Below are positions 56,676-64,000 of a DNA stretch of 64,000 bases, one piece after another. The notes beneath the pieces were generated by a model, which saw only the letters and a program-made list of their open reading frames with translations, made no database searches and was not told where the DNA came from. Each line of letters opens with the position of its first letter. The stretch's first letter is position 1. The stretch comes from Amyloporia xantha (Eukaryota; Basidiomycota; Agaricomycetes; Polyporales; Adustoporiaceae). The stretch is taken from contig JAYKKR010000033.1 in assembly GCA_036971615.1 (NCBI GenBank), positions 1-64,000 of the forward strand, in the 5' to 3' direction. A program made the translations under genes and the position numbers.

Positions 56676-57489
56676 GCGTGATTGAAACCATGTTAATGAT
56701 TGTCGAACCTTTTCAGTGATTCATATTGTCCTTAGTATTTATCTGTATCTATATCTATTAGTACTCACATACCAATGTATCGTAGCTTCGTATATCTGGA
56801 TAACCGCTAGCCTCGGACGCTTCCAAATCAATTATTCAAAGGGCTTTAGACAAAGAGTGTAAAGATAGGGACCTCATTGAGAAGTCAAGTCAGTTCAGTG
56901 AACCATTCGTCATGGGCGTATACACGGATTAGGGCTATGACAGTCAAAGACACAACATCGAAGTCTGGAAAAGTGAGACAGTAAGAAAAGTAGGAGACCA
57001 TAAAAACTCACATTAGTAGGATGAAATGAGTCTCGAGCCGGAAACTGAAAACGGGGTTTTATACTATATTCAATAACTGGAGAACTTCGGGGTTTTCGAC
57101 GAGAGAAGGACCAATACATAGAGAATCAATGTAAACTGGTCCGATTCGAAGAAACGCAAGACAGGAGAGTGGCGATGGATGATGAGGCTCAATTGCTAGT
57201 GGAGAGGCCTCGCTAACGACATCGCCATGTCTTTCCATCTGCGAAGCATGGTATGCTTCAGTTAAAGTCGCGCAGAGAACTTGTGAATGGACATGGACTT
57301 AGAGGGCTCATTGACTATCGAAGAGATGAGAAAGAACAGAGCAAATGGGGAGGGTGCTCCAGTTAGGTATCGACCAGAGGATCCCATCTCCAGGAATACC
57401 TTGTGCATATTTACGAAAGTCATTGTAATGTACGGACCTGCCCGTCCGGTGCAGGGCTTTGCAAGATGGAGCTCGTGATCAGATGGTCG
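56676..57489. other. Intergenic, no supported gene
   Basis: Part of this stretch (56900-57290) resembles 60060-60420, so it belongs to the tandem duplication that made the two F-box genes. No coding frame was accepted. Confidence 0.5.
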
Positions 57490-58795
57490 TCAACACCCAC
57501 TCTGCCAGGGACGGAATATAAAGTATAAATCAGCCAGATCATTTATCTTAGAATACAGAACGCACTCCGGAACCCCTCCCTCATGCAGCCGAGGCATGTG
57601 AGACGTCACCTGCGGCCATAAGTTCTTTTTCAGATCTTCCCATATTGGATTGGAGACGTTGTACGAATTAAGTGAAATCTTTTCAAGGTTCGCAAAGACA
57701 GGGAGAGGAGACAGAACATCGTCCAGTCGGGGGCACAAGCCTTGGCAGATCCTTGCCATAGCTGTATCAACCGGCAAGGTATCTTCAAGTGTGAAGCTAA
57801 TAGAAACGTCTTTGATGATTTCAGATGTGACGTGCGAGAGATACCGAAGGACCCAGTCGTAGTCGGTATTTTCACAGACATCATAGAGCATCAGTCCCAG
57901 CCTTTCAAGCTTTGAACAGGGAGCAATGTTCGGACAATCTGCAGGAGGATATGAATCAGGGATGAACATTGTTCTGTTAGCAAAATAATATGGACGCACA
58001 GAATTGTGAGCTGTCACCGATACGATTCTGTTCGGATCCTACATTCAAGTACAAACACAATCCACCCAATGATGTGCCTGCAGTCTCCACCATTTTTTGT
58101 AGGAAGGCCGACGCATACACAAGTTTAGGAGCCTCAATGTATCGGCAGTCAAACCATAGATCACACAAGTGGGAAACAACACCAGAAGCGAGTAAGATAT
58201 TTGCAATGCCAATGGACGAGGCCCCATTGTCTGATATGTGCAATGATGACATCCCCTGGGGCCACTTGTACAACGCAGGAGGAACAGCTGCATGCTCCGG
58301 GAAGGATAGATTGGAGCAGAGGAGCGATCGGAGTTTAGGGAAACAGCAGATGAGCCGACGCACTGTGAAGATGGATGGGAAAGTGACTCGATTAAGTATG
58401 AGGGATGTGATGGAGGAGAAGGCAGAGAGGTGGAGGAAGATGCGTGGTCCCAAGTCCCCCGCACGCCATGCAGCATCTTTGATCTGCAGGACCTGCACTC
58501 GAGTCCATCGGCCTGCTAGCATCATGACGAACAACCTCAGATGAAAAATTTGTTTACGTTCATCACCTGTGTTTCCATGCATATGCACGCTGCTTGGTCC
58601 TTTCCCCAGTGTTCCATTGTCCTGTGCAACTTGCACAACTTCGTGTCGATCATAAAATGTCATGACTCGGGGCAGGTTATGCCGGCTTCTGGATACCCAA
58701 AATTTGCAGACCAGCATGCAGGTCAACAGCGTACTATAGTCGCCCTGCAGGCAATCGATAATGTGATCCCAGATCTCCGGAGGAAGGATGTGCAT
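57490..58795 (-). CDS. F-box protein, tandem copy A
   Basis: Exons 58795-58000 and 57938-57490 give 414 residues. The F-box is at the very N-terminus (MHILPPEIWDHIIDCLQ...LLTCMLVCKFW), the part that would bind Skp1 in an SCF ubiquitin ligase. The rest is a degenerate LRR-like region (SSITSLILNRVTFPS, MSSLHISDNGASS, LEKISLNSYNVSN) that would choose the substrate. Upstream codons are open, but the ATG at 58795 aligns with the start of the sister gene. The intron has a GTGCGT donor and TGCAG acceptor, at the same place as in copy B. The target is unknown. Confidence 0.85.
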
Positions 58796-60486
58796 CGCGG
58801 TGAATTCGAATTTGACTGTTCCGAACCGACGAATGAGAACGAACGTGAGTCTATATTTCGGTCTATCAAATTGATCAATCAAATTTTGAGCAATTATGAC
58901 TCACAATGAATAGCGGGAGTTCTTCTGAATTGGCGTAAAGTACTGTGAGGTAGTAGTAGTCCGAAGCGACCGGGCGAGTAACAACCGTGAATGAAATGTA
59001 TGATAGCGCTAGCGGTGGCAGCAGGAGGGTTGAATTGGTGAATTGGCGGTGGTGGTCAGAGTCTCAGAGCGAGCTGTACAAAGGGCGTCGTGTTGGATGC
59101 GAGTAACTCTGCCAGTGTACTCAGCTCAGCTGGCTACGTGCTGTGTCGCCTCGAAGGCTCGAAGGTTGCATGCACGTGCTCTGTTCCTCGATCGTGACCA
59201 TCGCGGCTATCTGTCTGGTCCCTCAGGGTCCCTCCCGCGACTAGTAGGCCGGCTTTGTTTCTGAGCTCGCTGTACTCCCGACCTCTGCGCCAGGCACATG
59301 GTCTTCTTGGGTTCCTCTCTCAACGTGCCTTCCGATGGGCCAGCTGGTCAAATGGTACGTCTATTACCTCATTGCGCACACTGCATTGCTTCCCAGTCTG
59401 CAATCTGCTAGCCATGAACCCGGTGAGTCGCTCGTTCTGCGAACTATTCCGCACAGTTGGGCAAGGATATTGGACACTGGCTGTTATGAGAATGTCAGCG
59501 GTGAGGAGTGCGGGACACGACATGATTCGACATAGACTGTCGAATATGTGCCTACGCGAGATCATGTATGCGTCGAAACAGAAGACTGCTGAACGTCAAC
59601 ATCGATTCATCAGAGAATGACAGAGTCGACAGTAATAGCTCGGAACCTTCGAATTCGTGATAACGGATGGCACACAACAGCGGAAACGGTGCGACGCGTG
59701 GAATGGAGCATCGAGACATATCGCTAACGAAAGACTGCATTAGCCGTGATTGCTCCTGGGGTACGCCTGAATTTTGAATGTCGGGCACCAAGTCGTTTAG
59801 ACATCGATGTACCCCATACGAGTCGTATACCAGATGATACGCCATTCCTCCAGGCTCTTTTATTTCGTGCTTCTTGTCATCTCTAGATGGCTACCGACTC
59901 TTCTTCGAGAAGTTCTTGCTGATACATCGATATCCCTCCAATCATCCTTCAATATAGGGATTTCAGTGCAGGACAGACGCCGATCCTGTGGACTGAACAT
60001 GGAGGGTGAACAAATCACGATGTTCACACAATCCGTACCGGGGAGCATGTCAAAATAGTACGTAGCTACGAAGCGCAGGCTGTCAAACGTGAAACAAGGT
60101 CCATAGAAGCGGGAGCCTCGTGAATAAAGCAGGCGTGGCGTAAGACACTCGAAAATATATCAATAGAAGAGGACAAACATAGAGGACAAACGTCGGCAAG
60201 ACAAATCTCCGCCACAAGACTTCCCGCCCGAAGGCCATGGTCGTTCGCTGGCTCGAAGAGGATGGATTTTGTCGAGCGGCCTCGCCTAGACATTGCCATG
60301 CCATTCCATTCGCGAAGCGCACGTGCTTGAATTGAAAGTAACGCAGGACCAGGAGGGCTCATTGGCTGTCGAAGAGGGGAGAGGGAGAAAATAGCATGAC
60401 GAGCGGATGACATAGACGCAGAGATGTCCGGAGTATGTTTACAAAACCGATTGTAGAGTGCCGACCTGCTTGTTCTGCAGACAGGT
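58796..60486. other. Spacer between the F-box genes
   Basis: It contains the upstream region of copy A, unique sequence, and a block related to 56900-57290. Several 60-120 codon frames on both strands were not accepted, for lack of splice support or similarity to each other. Confidence 0.5.
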
Positions 60487-61843
60487 CTAGATGGAACTTG
60501 TGATCGGCTTGGAGTTAACTTGCAATCTGGTAGGAATGAAATGTAAATTGAGAATCAGCCAAATGATATTGGAATACAAGACGCACTTGAAACGTATTCC
60601 TCGCTCAAGCAGCCGGGGCATGTAATACTTCACCTGCGGCCACAATTTCATTGCCTTACCTTCCCATATAGGATTGTAGAGGTAGCTGAGATCAAGTGTA
60701 ACATCTGCAAGGTGCAAAAAGAAATCGGAATAATGGAGATAGTAATCCAGTTGGGCGCAATGGTGGCAGATTCGTGCCACAACCGTATCAATTCTTGTCA
60801 CGGCTGTATCAAGCGGTAAGGCACCTTCCATTGGCAGCTGAAATGAAAACACAAGATCCCTGATGAAGCGGGACGTGACCCGCGAGAGATACCGAAACAC
60901 TATGTGATAGTCGCTACTTTCGTAGACATCGTTTAGTATCAGCGTCAGCTTCTCAAGATTTGAACAGGGAGCAAGGTTCGGATAGGCTGCTGGACGAAAT
61001 GAATCAGTAGTAAACATGGTCCTGTCAACGAAAGGATATGGACATACAGACTTCTGCGCTTTCATCAATCCGATGCTGTGATGATCCCACATTCCACACC
61101 AGATCGAATCTACGCAATGATGTGCCCGCAGTATTCACCAATGCTTGTAGGGAGGTCGATGCACGTGCATGTGCAAGAGACTCGATGTATTGGTAGCGAA
61201 ATTTCAGGCAATAGAGGCGTGAAACAATATCAGAAGCGAGTAAAAGGTTCACGATGCCGACGATCGATGCCCCGCTACCGGATAGGTCCAACCATGATAG
61301 CTTCTGCGGCCACTCTGCAGATGCCGGACGAGCAGCTCTATGCTCCGGGAAGGACAGATGGGAGCAGTATAATGCTTCGAGATTTTGGAAAGAGCAGATA
61401 AGCTGACGCAGCGTGGTGATTGATGGGAAAGTGATAGCCCAGAGCCACAGGCTTGTGATGGAGAAGGCGGAGAGATGAAGAAAGATGCGCGATCTCATGT
61501 CGCCTGCATGCCATGCAGCACATTCGATATGCAACTCATCCACGCGGGTCCATCGGCCTGCTAACATCATGGCGAACGTGCTCAGATGAGGGATTGGCTT
61601 ACGCTCATCTCCTCTTCCGCCCAGTATGTGCGCAATCTTCGGTCCTTTCCACAGTGCTCCGTTATCTTGTGCAACCTGCGCAACCTTGTCTCGATTCTCA
61701 AATACAATATACTTGGGTAGGTTATGCCGGCTTCTGGGTTCCCAGGATTTACAGACCAGCATGCAGGTCAATAGCGTGCTATAGTCGCTCTCCAAGAAAT
61801 CAATGATGTGATCCCAGATCTCGGGAGGAAGGATTGGAGCCAT
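60487..61843 (-). CDS. F-box protein, tandem copy B
   Basis: Exons 61843-61048 and 60986-60487 give 431 residues. Exon 1 has exactly the same length as in copy A (796 nt). The F-box reads MAPILPPEIWDHIIDFLE...LLTCMLVCKSW. Conserved islands with copy A include RSRHNLP, QVAQDNG, MLAGRWTRV, RIFLHLSAFS, LSFPEH and NPIWE. The donor is GTATGT and the acceptor CAGCAG. Divergence between the copies is high in the LRR part, as expected for substrate-recognition regions under change. Confidence 0.85.
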
Positions 61844-64000
61844 GGCGACCTCGAATTCGACCGCCGATTCAAGACCTGAATTGACGGACGAGAGTCAACG
61901 AGAGCCTATATGTCGTCCATTCGAAATGATCGAGCAATATCTGAGCAAGGGAACTCACGATAGATGGCGGGCAGTCTTTCGAATACGCGTAAAGTACTGT
62001 GCGGTAGTACACACCGAGTGCGTAGAACAACTGCGCTGAGATTGTGTGCAGATAGTGGTAGCGGCAGCAGCGGGGTGAATGGGAGAGTGGTGAGTGGATC
62101 TCGGAGAGTGCGAACCGATGAGTGTGGTATCCTAGATGAGGGAGGAGGGAAAGAGATGCAGTGTATGCAGGTCTATATAATGGTGTGCACGGGCTGTGCT
62201 GCGTCGAATGTTGTCTCGAGGCAACGAGGCGGACCGGGGCACTATGGACATGTGCTCATCGATCGAGAAGAAACCACAGACCTGAGGTCTCGGGGCTTGT
62301 GTCTACTGTGAGAGCGTGACACTGAGCTCCACACAAGCCCGACAACGGTCCAACTGACCACTGAGACAATGTGGTGCCCTCTGCCCGACGACCTCCTGGC
62401 CATAGAATTCCTTGAGTAATTGCTTCATCGTCCGACGTTACAAGTTTTGGAGCTATTCTATCAGAAGTTGGGAATTGAGCATTAGTAAGGAAGTCTCATG
62501 TTTTCGCGAGAACATATGTCAGTGCACCCCGACAGCGCGGGCTCCCTGACAATACCAACAAGCTTCTCGACGGTGCTAAGGCGCTACATGTATTGGAAGT
62601 CGCATACCTGACCTGACCTCGGACGACTACGCTCATTGCACCCCATCATTCCATACTGACAGGCCCTTCCCATGCATTCATTATCGCGAAGTTATCGCGT
62701 AGGATGTATCTGCAGTATTTGTTGCTGAAATGCAGAAAATGATTACTGTATCTCGTGCGTGATATGAGCGATGAGACTGAGATCCGTTCCCCTGCATCTA
62801 ATTATGAATAAATTTCGCAGCCAAAATGAGGGCAGGATGGCAAGTTGACTCGCAGACAGGCAGAGCCAGAAATACAGTCATGAAGTCAAATAAATGTATT
62901 ACGTGAGATGCTGCACGTACGAGACGACATGGGCATTGGGGGCACGAAGCTTTGAAAGACAGCACGTCCGTCCGTCACGGTCTCCTGGTCTCTGAGACAT
63001 TATCGATTAGTATTGAACTCAAGCAGTAGAGCACCGTGGCGAGCAGAGAATGGGGAAGTCCGAAGATCATAAAAAGAGAGGGACGCAAGCTACGACGGTA
63101 ACGCAACATTGAGAAGAGTTGATCATTTGGATCCGGGCGAGTTTGAACGAACGTATCCGAAAGGGATGGTAACTTGAGATAGACACGCTAGAGATATGAT
63201 GGTGGCGCCAATATGGAGGCAGTAGACCTCGAGTATAAAAGCCTCAGTCCTCTCAGCTATGAGACGCGAAGGCAGCAAGAGCTCAGCATGTCGAAGTCCA
63301 GGACAGGGAGATGATGAAGCTGGTGTACCTAAGAGAAAGACAGACGGGCTGAAGGAGACTTGAGCTTGAAGCTTGAGCTCAGACGTTTGAACGCTGAGTA
63401 CCACAGAATAAGTGGACAGATGACCGCATACTCCGAGTGTGCACGATGTCGATGAACGATGAGCGGCACGACCGACGCCCGATGCCCGACGCCCATCGGC
63501 GGGGCACGTGACTCCGCCCACATGGTCAGACCTTTGGCGTCCACTTCGGAGTTCGGACTGAGCGAACATCGGGAACACCCACCTACTTAGGCTTGTCTCC
63601 TTGTCTCCCCTAGGCAGACCAAAAATAGCGCCCTTTAAGAGTGAGGGAGGGACGGTCGCTATCAAGTACTTAGGCAGAGATGGCGATGCTCCGCACGACC
63701 GAGCCCAAATGACCATACGTGTACTGCATGAGTTCCGTCCCCCCTCATGCACTTTCGGACAGCACTCAGATGTGCATGAATGCTCTATCGTATGCAGTCG
63801 GATTTTATATAAATACATTGTCATGTATATGCGGGAGTAAGGAAGGTAAAAGAGATGTTTTACTGTAGCCAGGAGGTTACCAGAAAGGAGTAAAGAAAGT
63901 CCGATTGCACAAAGGAGAACTGGAAGGATAGTAGACAAGCATAACATAGCTAGATAAAATTCAGACAAATATACAGGATGTAGAGAACGATTGTCGCTAA
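61844..64000. other. Right-end intergenic region, no supported gene
   Basis: A 281-codon minus-strand frame (63123-63968) has no ATG at its first codon, an atypical composition and no family resemblance, so it is not called. The promoter side of F-box copy B (61844-62040) resembles that of copy A. Nothing else was recognised up to the window edge. Confidence 0.5.

Noticed and set aside
63123..63968. 281-codon minus-strand frame at the right edge
   Set aside because: Non-ATG start, odd composition, no motif or intron; likely chance.

Overview
The window is one end of a chromosome from a basidiomycete, most likely an Agaricomycete. It opens with a terminal (CCTAA)n array, so the G-strand repeat is the 5-mer TTAGG. 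Genes carry many short introns (about 45-60 nt). The gene content fits a mushroom-forming fungus: FunK1 kinases, F-box/LRR proteins, a ZNFX1-type helicase, DBR1, RPF2 and a C2H2 regulator.

Subtelomere (1-14764). The terminal repeats are followed by a Penelope-like retroelement remnant, then a helicase-type (DUF3505-like) gene cut off exactly at telomeric repeats. Next come an unknown acidic 5-exon gene and a small basic partner transcribed divergently from it, three tandem 325-bp repeats seeded with telomeric motifs, and a complete endonuclease-less Penelope-like element of the Coprina/Athena kind (8182-14393) bounded by 445-bp direct repeats. A degenerate third terminal repeat abuts a second gene that was broken by telomere addition.

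The standout system is that element. Each full terminal repeat carries a hammerhead-ribozyme core. The 5' leader carries what looks like a complete group I ribozyme (P1-P9 can be drawn), whose guide sequence pairs with the element's own end at the telomeric junction. Downstream lie three hairpins with one invariant loop and covarying stems. The coding part has a short intron whose removal switches between a 379-aa ORF1 with a lysine-rich tail and a long ORF1-RT read-through. The RT reads away from the telomere, the orientation expected if it primes on chromosome ends.

Core region (14765-64000). A broken F-box/LRR gene and a FunK1 kinase (16075-18780) lie in a 3.6-kb block that is repeated, inverted, at 47878-51495 with a second intact kinase. 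A third, diverged kinase lies at 53780-56675. Between the arms are a small 4-exon gene, a Ser/Thr-rich single-pass membrane protein, RPF2 and DBR1 (head to head), a gene-poor 5-kb stretch, a C2H2 transcription factor, a second membrane-protein gene with a frameshift, and an 8-kb ZNFX1-like gene. The right end holds an unknown 3-exon gene and two tandem F-box genes.

Links between genes are limited: RPF2 (60S assembly) and DBR1 (lariat turnover) share a 263-bp promoter gap. The kinases, F-box genes and retroelement mark a fast-changing chromosome end. Exon boundaries were derived by hand from GT-AG (one GC-AG) signals and frame agreement; none has been checked against transcripts.
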